Shown here: positions 7,348 to 15,337 of the stretch, one piece after another
How the letters are laid out: every line of letters starts with the position of its first letter
Position numbering within the stretch: the stretch's first letter is position 1
Assembly (NCBI GenBank): GCA_017502305.1
Contig: JAFVVG010000014.1
Coordinates: forward strand, 1-64,000
Origin: Clostridia bacterium
Lineage (GTDB): Bacteria; Bacillota; Clostridia; Christensenellales; Aristaeellaceae
DNA: 64,000 nucleotides
Direction of reading: 5' to 3'
Position numbers and translations under genes: made by a program
Notes under the pieces: model-generated
The model's input: only the letters and a program-made list of their open reading frames with translations
What the model was told of the DNA's origin: nothing
Databases searched by the model: none

Positions 7348-8115
7348 TTAGTCCCGCTGATACAGCAGGGTGTTCATGAAAAAGGGAATCTGTTCTTCCC
7401 AGCAGGCTTCGCAGTGGTCGCCGTTGGGCACGATGCGGCTGGTCAGCAGCACACGCTTAAGCATCAGGGCTTCCACCACCTTGGTATACTTGATGCGCAT
7501 ACCGTCGTGGTTACCCATCTCACGGGAGCCGTAGTCCATGTAGATCACGGTGTCTTTGGCCATGTCGGCGTTTCGGATGAGATCCACCAGGCGCTTGTTG
7601 GCAAACCATACCGAGGGGGATAGACAGGCGGCTTTGGAGAAAACGTCGTTATAGGCAGCGGCGGCATAGAGGCTCATCAGTCCGCCCATGGAGCTGCCGG
7701 CGATGTAGGTGTTTTCCCTTTCGGGCATGGTGGGATATGTTTCGTCGATCACAGGCTTGAGCGTATTCACCAGCCAGTCCATATAGATTTTTCCCTTGCC
7801 GGTGATGCGGCCCAGGCGTTTGTCCACGAAGGAGAAGGGAGCGTACTCCTTCAGCCGGTCGTGATGCTTGCCGTGGTTGCATTCCACCGCCACGATGATC
7901 ATGGGAATGCCGGTTTTCTCCATGTATTCACGCATGCCCCAGGACTTGCCATAGGTGGCATCCTCATCGAAGAAAACGTTGTGCCCGTCGAACATATACA
8001 GCACAGGAAAGCGGACGTCGGGATTTTTGCCGGCAGCCTCCGGAAGATACACATAGACGCTGCGCTTCTTTTTGCCGGAGAGCTGGGGAATGGTAACCGG
8101 CCACTTTTCGATCAT
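7348..8115 (-). CDS. esterase of the Fes/IroE/esterase D-like group
   Basis: A 255-residue alpha/beta hydrolase with YVYLPEAAGK near the start, VLYMFDGHNVF (about 38-48), nucleophile elbow GSSMG (Ser132), a DYGSRE segment and a late NGDHCEACWEEQIPFF carrying the likely catalytic His. This pattern is that of the COG2819/Fes group, which includes siderophore and acyl-ester hydrolases. No signal peptide. It is the first gene of the esterase-esterase-ATP-grasp operon, 12 bases ahead of the second esterase. The ATG at 8115 is chosen because AAGAGGT is seven bases upstream; the ATG at 8121 would abut the ribosome binding site. A palindromic candidate operator lies in its 5' leader. Confidence 0.8.
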   Translation of the reverse strand: MIEKWPVTIPQLSGKKKRSVYVYLPEAAGKNPDVRFPVLYMFDGHNVFFDEDATYGKSWGMREYMEKTGIPMIIVAVECNHGKHHDRLKEYAPFSFVDKRLGRITGKGKIYMDWLVNTLKPVIDETYPTMPERENTYIAGSSMGGLMSLYAAAAYNDVFSKAACLSPSVWFANKRLVDLIRNADMAKDTVIYMDYGSREMGNHDGMRIKYTKVVEALMLKRVLLTSRIVPNGDHCEACWEEQIPFFMNTLLYQRD

Positions 8116-8137
8116 ATGCATGACCTCTTATGGTGTA

Positions 8138-8154
8138 TTGGACAAAAAGTCCAA
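8138..8154. promoter_or_regulatory. 17-bp perfect palindrome, candidate operator of the esterase operon
   Basis: TTGGAC-AAAAA-GTCCAA is a perfect inverted repeat just downstream of the operon's -10 box and 17-23 bases before the start codon. The placement fits a repressor site. The cognate regulator is not encoded next to it. Confidence 0.5.
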
Positions 8155-8159
8155 CGTTT

Positions 8160-8188
8160 ATTTTACCACAAAAAAGATGCAGGCACAA
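8160..8188 (-). promoter_or_regulatory. promoter of the esterase/ATP-grasp operon
   Basis: Minus strand TTGTGC (8183-8188) and TAAAAT (8160-8165) are 17 bases apart, with a TG extended -10. The -35 lies inside the terminator hairpin of the upstream trp import operon, so the two elements share sequence. Confidence 0.55.
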
Positions 8189-8204
8189 GGTTTTGTGCCT
8201 GCAT
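8168..8204 (-). terminator. Rho-independent terminator of trpXYZ
   Basis: ATGCAGGCACAA (complement of 8193-8204) pairs with TTGTGCCTGCAT (complement of 8177-8188) across a 4-base loop, followed on the minus strand by C then six T. A strong 12-bp stem. Confidence 0.85.
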
Positions 8205-8224
8205 TTATGCATTTTGGTATAAAA

Positions 8225-8998
8225 TCAGTTGCCGCACTCGATGGAAATGGAGTTGAAGATGGAGAGCAGGTCGTCGACCTTGGTCTGCTTCTTCTCTTCG
8301 CCGCCTTTGTCCAGCACGATCTGCCCCTGATGCATCATCAGCAGGCGATCGCCGTATTCCACCGCGTGGCGGAGGTTGTGGGTCACCATCAGGGTGGTGA
8401 GGTTCTTCTCGCGCACGATCTTGTTGGTCAGCTCCATGACGATCTCGGCGGTTTTGGGGTCCAGGGCGGCGGTGTGCTCGTCCAGGATGAGAAAGTCGAT
8501 GGGCGTCATGGTGGCCATGAGCAGCGCGAGGGTCTGCCGCTGGCCGCCGGAAAGATTGCCCACGGGAATGCCCAGCTTATCCTCCAGGCCCAGGCCCAGG
8601 GGAGCCAGCATATCTTTGTAATCCTGGATGCGGGCCTTGTTGGTGCCCCGGGTCAGGCCATAGGGCTTGCCCTTGTTGTCCGCCATGGAGAGGTTCTCCA
8701 GGATGGTCATGGTGGGACAGGTGCCCTTGGCGGGATCCTGATACACGCGGCCCATGCGGCGGTAGCGCTTGAACTCCTTCATTTTGGTGATGTCCTGGCC
8801 GCCGATGAGAATTTTACCGCTTTCCACAGGAATAGTGCCGCAGAGAATGTTCAGCATGCTGGTTTTGCCGGAGCCGTTGGAGCCTACCACGGTGACGAAG
8901 GAATGATCCTCGATGCTCAGGGAGAAATCCTGGAAGAGCAGCGTCTCATGCACGGTGCCGGGGTTATAGACCTTGCTGATGGACTGAAACTCAAGCAT
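8225..8998 (-). CDS. trpZ: tryptophan ABC importer, ATP-binding protein
   Basis: A 257-residue ABC ATPase: Walker A GSNGSGKTSM, Q-loop MGRVYQDPAKGT, signature LSGGQRQ, Walker B FLILDEH, and H-loop VTHN. It belongs to the COG1101 group that pairs with COG4120 permeases and COG2984 binding proteins. The ATG at 8998 overlaps the end of the permease gene by 8 bases; a longer frame to 9037 would run deep into the permease and lacks reason. Specificity for tryptophan is inferred from the Trp T-box in front of the operon. The gene ends in a strong terminator. Confidence 0.85.
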   Translation of the reverse strand: MLEFQSISKVYNPGTVHETLLFQDFSLSIEDHSFVTVVGSNGSGKTSMLNILCGTIPVESGKILIGGQDITKMKEFKRYRRMGRVYQDPAKGTCPTMTILENLSMADNKGKPYGLTRGTNKARIQDYKDMLAPLGLGLEDKLGIPVGNLSGGQRQTLALLMATMTPIDFLILDEHTAALDPKTAEIVMELTNKIVREKNLTTLMVTHNLRHAVEYGDRLLMMHQGQIVLDKGGEEKKQTKVDDLLSIFNSISIECGN

Positions 8999-9866
8999 GG
9001 ATGCGCACCTTCTTCCTCTTGGCCTGGCCTGCCACAAGAATCAGCAGGAACAACACAGCGGTGATGAGTTTCATGTCCGTGGCTTCAAGGCCCATCGAGA
9101 TGGCAAGAGACACGCAGGCCTTGTACAGGATGGAGCCGATCAGAGCCATGGTGGTGCTCTTCATGAAGGTCATGTTCTTGAACAGGTTGGTGCCGATGAT
9201 TACACTTGCAAGGCCGATGACCATGGTGCCGGTGCCCATGGAGATATCAAAGAACCGCTGCTGCTGGCACATGACCGCGCCGGCCAGGGCCACCAGGGCG
9301 TTGGCGATCATCAGGCCGATGATCTTCACGCTGCCCTGATCCTTGGCCAGGGTGGTGACAACGGAGGCGTTGTCGCCGGCGGCACGGAGGAGATAACCTG
9401 CCTTGGTCTTCAGGAACAGATCCAGGAGCAGTTTGGCGATCAGGGTGATCAGAAGGATCAGGATGAGGGTGGAATAATCCGCGATCCAGTCCGGAAGCGC
9501 CTTGGTGAAGCTGTTGCGGAAAAGGGTTTCGGTGCCAAAGATCGGTACATTGGCCTTGCCGGCGATGCGCAGGTTGACGGAATACAGCGCCGTCATGGTG
9601 ATGATGCCGGAAAGCAGATCGCGGACCTTGCACTTCACGTGGATAAAGCCGGTGACCAGGCCTGCCAGAGCGCCGGCAACCATGCCGCAGAAAAGCGTCA
9701 GCGCCGGAGGCATGCCCTTGAGCGTCAGCACAGCGGAAACGGCGGCGCCCAGGGGGAAGGAAGAATCCACCGTCAGGTCCGGAAAATCAAGAATACGATA
9801 AGTGATCAGAAGCCCCAGGGCCAGAATGCCGTAGATGAGACCCTGTTCAAGGATGCCGAGGATCAT
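8991..9866 (-). CDS. trpY: tryptophan ABC importer, permease
   Basis: A 291-residue hydrophobic protein with about eight membrane segments, starting ILGILEQGLIYGILALGLLITYRIL. The DLTVDSSFPLGAAV and GLANALVALAGA-like regions are typical of the COG4120 branched-chain-type permeases that act with TrpX-like binding proteins. Polar basic C-terminus (KRKKVRIHA). It lies 30 bases after trpX and overlaps trpZ, so the three form one transcription unit. It forms the membrane channel of the importer. Confidence 0.85.
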   Translation of the reverse strand: MILGILEQGLIYGILALGLLITYRILDFPDLTVDSSFPLGAAVSAVLTLKGMPPALTLFCGMVAGALAGLVTGFIHVKCKVRDLLSGIITMTALYSVNLRIAGKANVPIFGTETLFRNSFTKALPDWIADYSTLILILLITLIAKLLLDLFLKTKAGYLLRAAGDNASVVTTLAKDQGSVKIIGLMIANALVALAGAVMCQQQRFFDISMGTGTMVIGLASVIIGTNLFKNMTFMKSTTMALIGSILYKACVSLAISMGLEATDMKLITAVLFLLILVAGQAKRKKVRIHA

Positions 9867-9896
9867 GGGAATTACCTGCCTTTTGTTGATGTGGTT

Positions 9897-10871
9897 TTAC
9901 TGGGGCGTCACGTCATTGGCACGATCAGCCAGGTCGGCGGGCAGTTCAATGCCAAACTGCGCCATGGCTGTTTTGTTGACATACAGGTAGGAATTGGTGA
10001 TCAGCTCAAAGGGGATCTCGCTGGCCTTGGCTTCGCCCTTGAGCACCTTGGCGGCCATGCGGCCGGTCTGGCGGCCCAGCTCCAGGTATTCCAGGCCCTC
10101 GGCGGCCACGCAGCCCAGCTTCACCTGCTCGATCTCGCTGCCGAAAACAGGCTTGCCGGCTTCACCGGCCATTTCCAGCACCATGGCCAGATAGGAAACC
10201 ACGGTGTTGTCCGTCAGGTTAGAAAGGCAGTCCACCTGGGGAAGGAGGGAATCCAGGGCCAGGGGAATGTCAGCGCCGGCGGAGATGCCCTTGGCCACGA
10301 TTTCGAAACCGTAGACAGGAGCCAGCTCGTTGTACATATTCAGAGGCAGGGTGTTATTGGTTTCGCTGGTGACATACAGGATGCCGATTTTCTTGGCGTC
10401 GGGCATGAGTGCACGGATCATCTTCAGCTGGGCTTCCACGGCCAGCAGGTCGGAGGTGCCGGTAATCTGGCCGGGGTTGGTGCCGTCAGCGTTGGCGAGG
10501 GCAGCGCCTACGGGATCGGTAATGGCGGTGTAGATCACAGGCACTTCTTCGTCCTGGGCATAGTTGAAGGCGGCCTGAGCAGCAGGGGTAGCGATGGCGC
10601 AGATCATATCGCTCTTGGGAACAAGCACCGATGCGATCTGGGAGGCAATAGCCATATCGGTCTGAGCGTTCTGCAGGTTGAAGGTCACGTTCTGGCCCTC
10701 GATGAAGCCTTCCTCGGCGAGGCCTTCGATGAAGCCTTCGCGGCAGTTGTCCAGGGAGCCATGTTCGGCAAACTGAATGATGCCGATGTTGATCATATCA
10801 TCGGCCAGGGCAGGGGACGCCAGGGCGAGGAGCATCATCAGGGAGAGGATCATTGCGGTCAGTTTCTTCAT
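9897..10871 (-). CDS. trpX: tryptophan ABC importer, substrate-binding protein
   Basis: A 324-residue COG2984-family binding protein with an N-terminal signal peptide ending ASPALA before D24. There is no Cys in the cleavage region, so it does not look like a lipoprotein. The mature part shows the two-lobe periplasmic-binding fold (NIGIIQFAEHGSLD; VIYTAITDPVGA; KKIGILYVTSE). It is the first gene of trpXYZ and sits directly behind the T-box terminator. Ribosome binding site AGGATGG precedes the ATG. Trp as the ligand follows from the regulatory RNA, not from the protein alone. Confidence 0.85.
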   Translation of the reverse strand: MKKLTAMILSLMMLLALASPALADDMINIGIIQFAEHGSLDNCREGFIEGLAEEGFIEGQNVTFNLQNAQTDMAIASQIASVLVPKSDMICAIATPAAQAAFNYAQDEEVPVIYTAITDPVGAALANADGTNPGQITGTSDLLAVEAQLKMIRALMPDAKKIGILYVTSETNNTLPLNMYNELAPVYGFEIVAKGISAGADIPLALDSLLPQVDCLSNLTDNTVVSYLAMVLEMAGEAGKPVFGSEIEQVKLGCVAAEGLEYLELGRQTGRMAAKVLKGEAKASEIPFELITNSYLYVNKTAMAQFGIELPADLADRANDVTPQ

Positions 10872-10913
10872 GGGGATACCATCCTTTCTCGTCTCGTCTC
10901 ATCTCTTCTTGGA

Positions 10914-11165
10914 ATAAAAAAACGCCCCAGTCCATTGACTGAGGCGGTATTCCCGCGGTGCCACTCAGCTTCGCCCGAAGGCGCGCTTTTCATCGCATAC
11001 ACATGATATGCGCCGCGCTGGTAACGGGTGCGGTGCCCGTTTCTCCCTACTGAATCATTCGGAAGAACCCTCCGGAGTCCATTCGCTCCAACTGCACGCA
11101 CCGCCGTCCCACTATCGGCGACTCCCTTTGCCGTGCTGTGAAGGAGGTACTACTCTCCGTCGCAG
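10914..11165 (-). promoter_or_regulatory. tryptophan T-box riboswitch controlling trpXYZ
   Basis: On the minus strand the leader begins with a Stem I start containing GAGAGTAGTA (about 11151-11160). The specifier loop reads GAA-TGG-A, with TGG at 11079-11081 (complement), a Trp codon. The T-box sequence GAGTGGCACCGCGG lies at 10953-10966. An intrinsic terminator has CGCCTCAGTC pairing with GACTGGGGCG (10923-10946) plus seven T (10916-10922). Uncharged tRNA-Trp should pair with TGG and stabilise the antiterminator, turning on tryptophan uptake. Confidence 0.92.
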
Positions 11166-11186
11166 GTTTCATTTTGAGTTGCATAT

Positions 11187-11215
11187 AGAATACACCGAAG
11201 AAGTGTTGATGTCAA
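11187..11215 (-). promoter_or_regulatory. promoter of the T-box/trpXYZ transcript
   Basis: Minus strand TTGACA (11210-11215) and TATTCT (11187-11192) with a 17-base spacer. The T-box leader starts about 20 bases downstream. Confidence 0.8.
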
Positions 11216-11271
11216 GAAAGACATATGTTTTTTGTTTGTATTTCCACCGGAATGAACATCATGGAGGGCAC

Positions 11272-11297
11272 AAAAAAACCGAGCCACAAGGCTCGGT
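11272..11297 (-). terminator. terminator of tRNA-Leu
   Basis: On the minus strand CCGAGCC pairs with GGCTCGG across a TTGT loop (11279-11296), followed by a run of seven T. Confidence 0.85.
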
Positions 11298-11300
11298 AAG

Positions 11301-11382
11301 TGCGGTCGACGGGACTTGAACCCGTACCCATTGCTGGACACGCCCCTCAAACGTGCGCGTATGCCGATTCCGCCACGACCGC
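11301..11382 (-). tRNA. tRNA-Leu (anticodon GAG)
   Basis: An 82-base class II tRNA. The acceptor stem GCGGTCG pairs with CGACCGC, discriminator A. The anticodon stem CACGT/GCGTG closes the loop TTGAGGG with anticodon GAG. A short variable arm is present, and the T-loop is GGTTCAAGTCC. CCA is not encoded. It has its own consensus promoter and terminator. Confidence 0.95.
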
Positions 11383-11404
11383 ATGTCGTAAACGTGCGAA
11401 AATG

Positions 11405-11433
11405 ATTATAGCAAGCATCGGCTGTTTTGTCAA
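11405..11433 (-). promoter_or_regulatory. consensus promoter of tRNA-Leu
   Basis: Minus strand TTGACA (11428-11433), 17-base spacer, TATAAT (11405-11410): a perfect sigma-A consensus, as expected for a stable RNA gene. Confidence 0.9.
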
Positions 11434-11472
11434 GCGTTCCGGAAAAGAAAAATCCTGCCAATCAATTTCCTG

Positions 11473-11501
11473 TTGACGCATGGGAAAATGGAAGGTATCA
11501 T
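11473..11501 (+). promoter_or_regulatory. promoter of the DUF368 gene
   Basis: TTGACG (11473-11478) and TATCAT (11496-11501) with a 17-base spacer. The gene starts 43 bases after the -10. Confidence 0.75.
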
Positions 11502-11544
11502 AAAAGATGGTATTCCTTGAGCATGATCGCAGGAGGATTTCAAG

Positions 11545-12399
11545 ATGAATCTGGTTTTGAAGATGATCCAGGGCGCGCTGATTGGCGCCGGCGCTGTGCT
11601 GCCCGGCGTTTCCGGCGGCGTTCTGGCGGTGCTCTTTGGCGTGTATAAGCCTCTGATGCGTTTCCTGGCCCATCCCCTGAAGGAATGGAAGAAGTGCCTG
11701 ATGCAGCTCTGGCCCATTTTTGTTGGTGTGGTGATCGGCTATATCGGCATCGCGAAGCTCCTGGCGGAGGTGCTGGAACGCTATGAAACCCAGGCGCTGG
11801 CGCTGTTCGTCGGCATGACCATCGGCATTATGCCCTCCTTGTTCCGCGAAGCAGGCGAGAAGGGCCGCGATAAAAAGAGCTGGATGTCCATGGCCATCGT
11901 GTTTGCCGTGGCGCTTGCGCTTCTGATCGTGTGCCGCGTGATGCAGATCACCATTGTGCCCAACTTCTTCTGGAACATGTTTGGCGGCTTTGCCCTGGTG
12001 CTGAGCATCATCGCTCCCGGCATGAGCTCCTCTGTACTCCTGCTGCCCCTGCAGGCCACCAACGCCGCCGGGGACACCTTTACCTTCTATGAGCACATCA
12101 CCGGCGCCATTGGCAACCTTGATTTTGCGGTGCTGCTGCCCATCGGCGTGGGCGCTGTATTGACCCTGGTGCTGTTGACCAAGGCCATTGACTGGCTGCT
12201 GAATAACCACTATTCCGTGACTTTCCATGGCATTATCGGCATTGTGATTGCCGCCACCATCTTCACCGTACCTGCCGCCGCATTTACCGCCGGTGTGGGC
12301 AGCTGCCTGATCCATGTGCTGTTTGTGGTTGTGGGCGCCATCATTACCCTGGCGCTGGATAAGTTCAACCAGAGCGTGGAAAAGCCGGAGGTGGAGTAA
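11545..12399 (+). CDS. DUF368 family membrane protein (undecaprenyl-phosphate transporter candidate)
   Basis: A 284-residue polytopic membrane protein. The first segment contains the family hallmark GALIGAGAVLPGVSGG, and a related turn appears later as LSIIAPGMSSSVLLLPL, giving an internal inverted-repeat layout. Some DUF368 proteins have been identified as carriers that recycle undecaprenyl (C55) phosphate across the membrane, alongside DedA proteins. That role is known for family members and inferred here. AGGAGG precedes the ATG at good spacing. The next gene, an L,D-transpeptidase/CapA fusion, follows after 27 bases, so both are probably one envelope-related operon. Confidence 0.85.
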   Translation: MNLVLKMIQGALIGAGAVLPGVSGGVLAVLFGVYKPLMRFLAHPLKEWKKCLMQLWPIFVGVVIGYIGIAKLLAEVLERYETQALALFVGMTIGIMPSLFREAGEKGRDKKSWMSMAIVFAVALALLIVCRVMQITIVPNFFWNMFGGFALVLSIIAPGMSSSVLLLPLQATNAAGDTFTFYEHITGAIGNLDFAVLLPIGVGAVLTLVLLTKAIDWLLNNHYSVTFHGIIGIVIAATIFTVPAAAFTAGVGSCLIHVLFVVVGAIITLALDKFNQSVEKPEVE

Positions 12400-12426
12400 A
12401 TCCACATACGCAAGGAGGTCTCCCTC

Positions 12427-14829
12427 ATGAGGCGTTTGTTGCTTGTATTGCTGATCTGCATGCTGCCCTTGCTTGCATGGGCAGAGCAGGCGTTTATTGT
12501 CGAGCCTGGTATTACCAAGGGCTACGGCGATAACAGCATTACCGTGACGTCGCCTGCGGAGGGAGACCTTCTTTTGCGTGTTCAGGACAGGTACAACGTG
12601 TATCGCACCATGACCTTCCGGGTGAAGGAGGGCGAAAACATGATCACCTGGGATGGTCTGGGCGAGAATACGGAACGCATCATGGATGATACCTACACAT
12701 TGTTTGCTCAGCTCACCACAGATGATGGACAGGTGCTGGAAATAGAAACGGATATTCTGTTTTACCGCTGCCATCAGGCCATGCTGTTTGCCCTTGGCAA
12801 GGAAAAGGTGCTTTATCAGGCGGACGGCGACTGGTTTGTAGAAATGGAGCTGGCCCGTCCCGGGGCATACGTGATCGACGTGTATCACGCGGATGATATG
12901 GCCCGGCCCGTGGAGAGCATCCGCCGGAACACGGAGAGCTTTGAAGCGTTCAAGCATTTCTGGAAGGCGAAAGATATGTTGCCGGGGGAGTATATATTGC
13001 GCTGCTATGCTCAGCAGAATCCTGATTACGCTTACGACGTGCCTGTGACCGTGGTGGAAGGCAGCAGACCTGTGATTCCCCTTACTGAAACCGAAACTTT
13101 CATGCCTTCGCTTGAAGATACGGATGAGACGATCTGGCGGATGATGATGCAGCCTTCGGCGGTGGTGGACATGAAGGTGCCTACTGCCCATCAGGAGATC
13201 TATCTGCAGCCGGACGAAGCCAGCCGTGTGCTGGGCACGATCCACGCACAGTCCCAGGCAGTGAGGGTGATGGACATCCGAGAGGGTGGCTGGGTGCGTG
13301 TACAGGCCTGGAACCATGAAAGCGGAGCGCTTGTGGAAGGCTATGTGCAAAAGGAAAGGCTGGTGATGGTTCAGCCCAATGATCAATGCGGCCTGCTGCT
13401 GGACAAGGGCAGCCAGACGCTGACGATTTTCTATCAGGGGAAGCGGCTGACCACGCTGAAGGTATCCACCGGCAGAATGGAAAAGGATGCACTTTTCCAG
13501 GAGACGCCTGCCGGCTCTTACCTGACGCTGGAGCACATAAGCGACTTTGCCACCGGCGGTCTTCATTATGACTATCCCATCCGCTACGATGGCGGCAACC
13601 TGCTGCATCAACTGGGCTATAAGGAACGAAACGGCAGGAATGACTTTACCCAGCAGTCGCCCCAGCTTGGCAGCAAGGCCTCTCATGGCTGTGTACGACT
13701 GCCCTTCGAAGTAAATGAGGACGGCGTGAATGCCTATTGGCTGTGGACGCATCTGCCCTATCATACACGGGTGATGATTCTTGACGATCCCTTGCAGCGC
13801 ATGGAGCATGAAGCGCTGGCCAACGCAGGCATGGAAGAAATGCCGGACGAACTGGATGATACCTATATTCTGCGAAACCTGAAGGTGGGGCAGACAGAAA
13901 TTGTGGTCACTCTGGGCGGCGACGCCGTTCTGGGTACCCGTGAAGCATGGTGGAAGGAGCCAGAGTCTCTTCCGGCCTATCTTGAGAAGGAAGGCATGGC
14001 ATACCCCTTCAGCGGATTGAAGGAGATCTTCACGGATGACGACATGACGCTGGTGAACCTGGAGTGTGTGCTGAAGGCTGATTCCACCGGCGAGGACAAG
14101 GAAAAGCAGTATCGCTTCCGTGGGCTTCCGGAGTATACGGAAGCGCTGAAGGTTGCTTCTGTTGACCAGGTGAACATTGCCAACAATCATTATATTGATT
14201 ATGACGTCCTTGGTAAAAAGGCCACCAGGGAAGCTCTGGACGCTGCCGGTATTCCCTTCAGCGGGCAGGGATATACCTATGTTTGGGACTGCAAGGGGCG
14301 CCGCATCGGGTTCGCCGGATGCCGCGAGACCACCTATAAGCAGGATGAGAACACCATTGCCAATGATATTGCCGCGCTGAGGGAAGGCGGCTGTGAGGTG
14401 ATTATTTACAGCTGCCACTGGGGCACGGAATACAGCGCGCTGCACAACAGCCTGCAGGAGGAGATGGCCCGCGCGGCGGCCGAGGCGGGCGCTGACGTGG
14501 TGGTGGGCACCCATCCCCATGTGGTGCAGGGCGTGGAGGACATAAACGGTACCGTAGTGCTTTACAGCCTGGGAAACCTGATGTTCGGCGGTACCCATGA
14601 CATGACCACCTTCGACGGTACGCTGGCACAGCTGCGCCTGCGGTTTGATCACAACGGTTATTTGGGATGCGGTGTGGAGCTGATTCCCGTGCTCACCAGC
14701 AGCTCGGTGCCCTATAATGATTTCCGCCCTATGGTGGCGGAGGGAGACGACAAGCTGCGGATCATGACCAAGATGCAGATCGACAGCAATATTCAGCTGC
14801 GGGAGAAAATGTGGTTTCCGGTGGAGTGA
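12427..14829 (+). CDS. secreted L,D-transpeptidase (YkuD) - CapA-type phosphoesterase fusion
   Basis: An 800-residue exported protein. The signal peptide (residues 1-19, ending AWA) is followed by beta-rich repeats (about 20-250), an SH3-like segment (about 255-320, VLGTIHAQSQAVRVMDIREGGWVRV) and a YkuD L,D-transpeptidase domain (about 325-460) with the active-site motif SHGCVRLP (Cys422). The C-terminal part, about 475-750, is a CapA/PgsA metallophosphatase-like domain (TLGGDAVLG, VNLECVL, NIANNHYIDY, GTHPHVVQG, YSLGNLMFGG). YkuD enzymes cross-link peptidoglycan through 3-3 bonds; CapA proteins serve capsule or poly-gamma-glutamate export. Carrying both in one chain is unusual and suggests coupling of a surface polymer to the wall. 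Start supported by AAGGAGG. Confidence 0.85.
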   Translation: MRRLLLVLLICMLPLLAWAEQAFIVEPGITKGYGDNSITVTSPAEGDLLLRVQDRYNVYRTMTFRVKEGENMITWDGLGENTERIMDDTYTLFAQLTTDDGQVLEIETDILFYRCHQAMLFALGKEKVLYQADGDWFVEMELARPGAYVIDVYHADDMARPVESIRRNTESFEAFKHFWKAKDMLPGEYILRCYAQQNPDYAYDVPVTVVEGSRPVIPLTETETFMPSLEDTDETIWRMMMQPSAVVDMKVPTAHQEIYLQPDEASRVLGTIHAQSQAVRVMDIREGGWVRVQAWNHESGALVEGYVQKERLVMVQPNDQCGLLLDKGSQTLTIFYQGKRLTTLKVSTGRMEKDALFQETPAGSYLTLEHISDFATGGLHYDYPIRYDGGNLLHQLGYKERNGRNDFTQQSPQLGSKASHGCVRLPFEVNEDGVNAYWLWTHLPYHTRVMILDDPLQRMEHEALANAGMEEMPDELDDTYILRNLKVGQTEIVVTLGGDAVLGTREAWWKEPESLPAYLEKEGMAYPFSGLKEIFTDDDMTLVNLECVLKADSTGEDKEKQYRFRGLPEYTEALKVASVDQVNIANNHYIDYDVLGKKATREALDAAGIPFSGQGYTYVWDCKGRRIGFAGCRETTYKQDENTIANDIAALREGGCEVIIYSCHWGTEYSALHNSLQEEMARAAAEAGADVVVGTHPHVVQGVEDINGTVVLYSLGNLMFGGTHDMTTFDGTLAQLRLRFDHNGYLGCGVELIPVLTSSSVPYNDFRPMVAEGDDKLRIMTKMQIDSNIQLREKMWFPVE

Positions 14830-14839
14830 GGTGCGAAAG

Positions 14840-15337
14840 ATGGCCTTGATATGGAAATGGGCGGAGAAAGCAGACCTGGACGTTCTGGTGCGAACCAGGG
14901 TGGAAGTGCTTCGTGCCGCCAATGGGCTGAATGGCGACGATGATCTTTCCCGGGTGGAGGAGCAGTCCCGATTGTATTATCAGCAAGCCTGGAACGAACA
15001 CGCTGCTCTGCTGGTGTATGACGGCGAAAAGATTGTCGGCACCGGCGGGGTGAGTTTCTACCAGGTGATGCCCACATGCTGTAATCCCACCGGCAGGAAG
15101 GCGTATATCATGAACATGTATACAGCGCCTGAATACCGCCGGCAGGGGATTGCGCAAAAGACGCTGGATATGCTGGTGCAGGAATGCCTCCGCCGGGGTG
15201 TGAATTTCATCACCCTGGAGGCAACCGCTGCCGGGCGTCCGCTGTATGAAAAGTATGGGTTTGTGCCCATGGAGGACGAGATGATCCTGCCGGAGGTGTT
15301 AAATGGACATTCGGGTGATGACAATAGAGGATTATGA
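14840..15337 (+). CDS. GNAT N-acetyltransferase
   Basis: A 165-residue GNAT-fold protein. The acetyl-CoA loop is seen as MYTAPEYRRQGIAQKTLDMLV (motif A R/Q-x-x-G), with a C-terminal LEATAAGRPLYEKYGFVP typical of motif B. Substrate unknown. The ATG at 14840 has GAGGTG six bases upstream; a GTG nine bases earlier would touch the ribosome binding site. It follows the YkuD-CapA gene by ten bases and overlaps the next GNAT gene by 35 bases in another frame, so the two GNATs are translationally coupled. Confidence 0.8.
   Translation: MALIWKWAEKADLDVLVRTRVEVLRAANGLNGDDDLSRVEEQSRLYYQQAWNEHAALLVYDGEKIVGTGGVSFYQVMPTCCNPTGRKAYIMNMYTAPEYRRQGIAQKTLDMLVQECLRRGVNFITLEATAAGRPLYEKYGFVPMEDEMILPEVLNGHSGDDNRGL

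Noticed and set aside
5335-7623. 762-residue plus-strand open frame
   Set aside because: It runs antisense through the ATP-grasp gene and both esterases; Val/Gly/His-rich shadow without a ribosome binding site.
11347-14922. 1191-residue minus-strand open frame
   Set aside because: It is antisense to DUF368 and the YkuD-CapA gene and contains the tRNA-Leu; the sequence is His/Arg-rich, as expected for a shadow of GC-rich coding DNA, with no start site or family.
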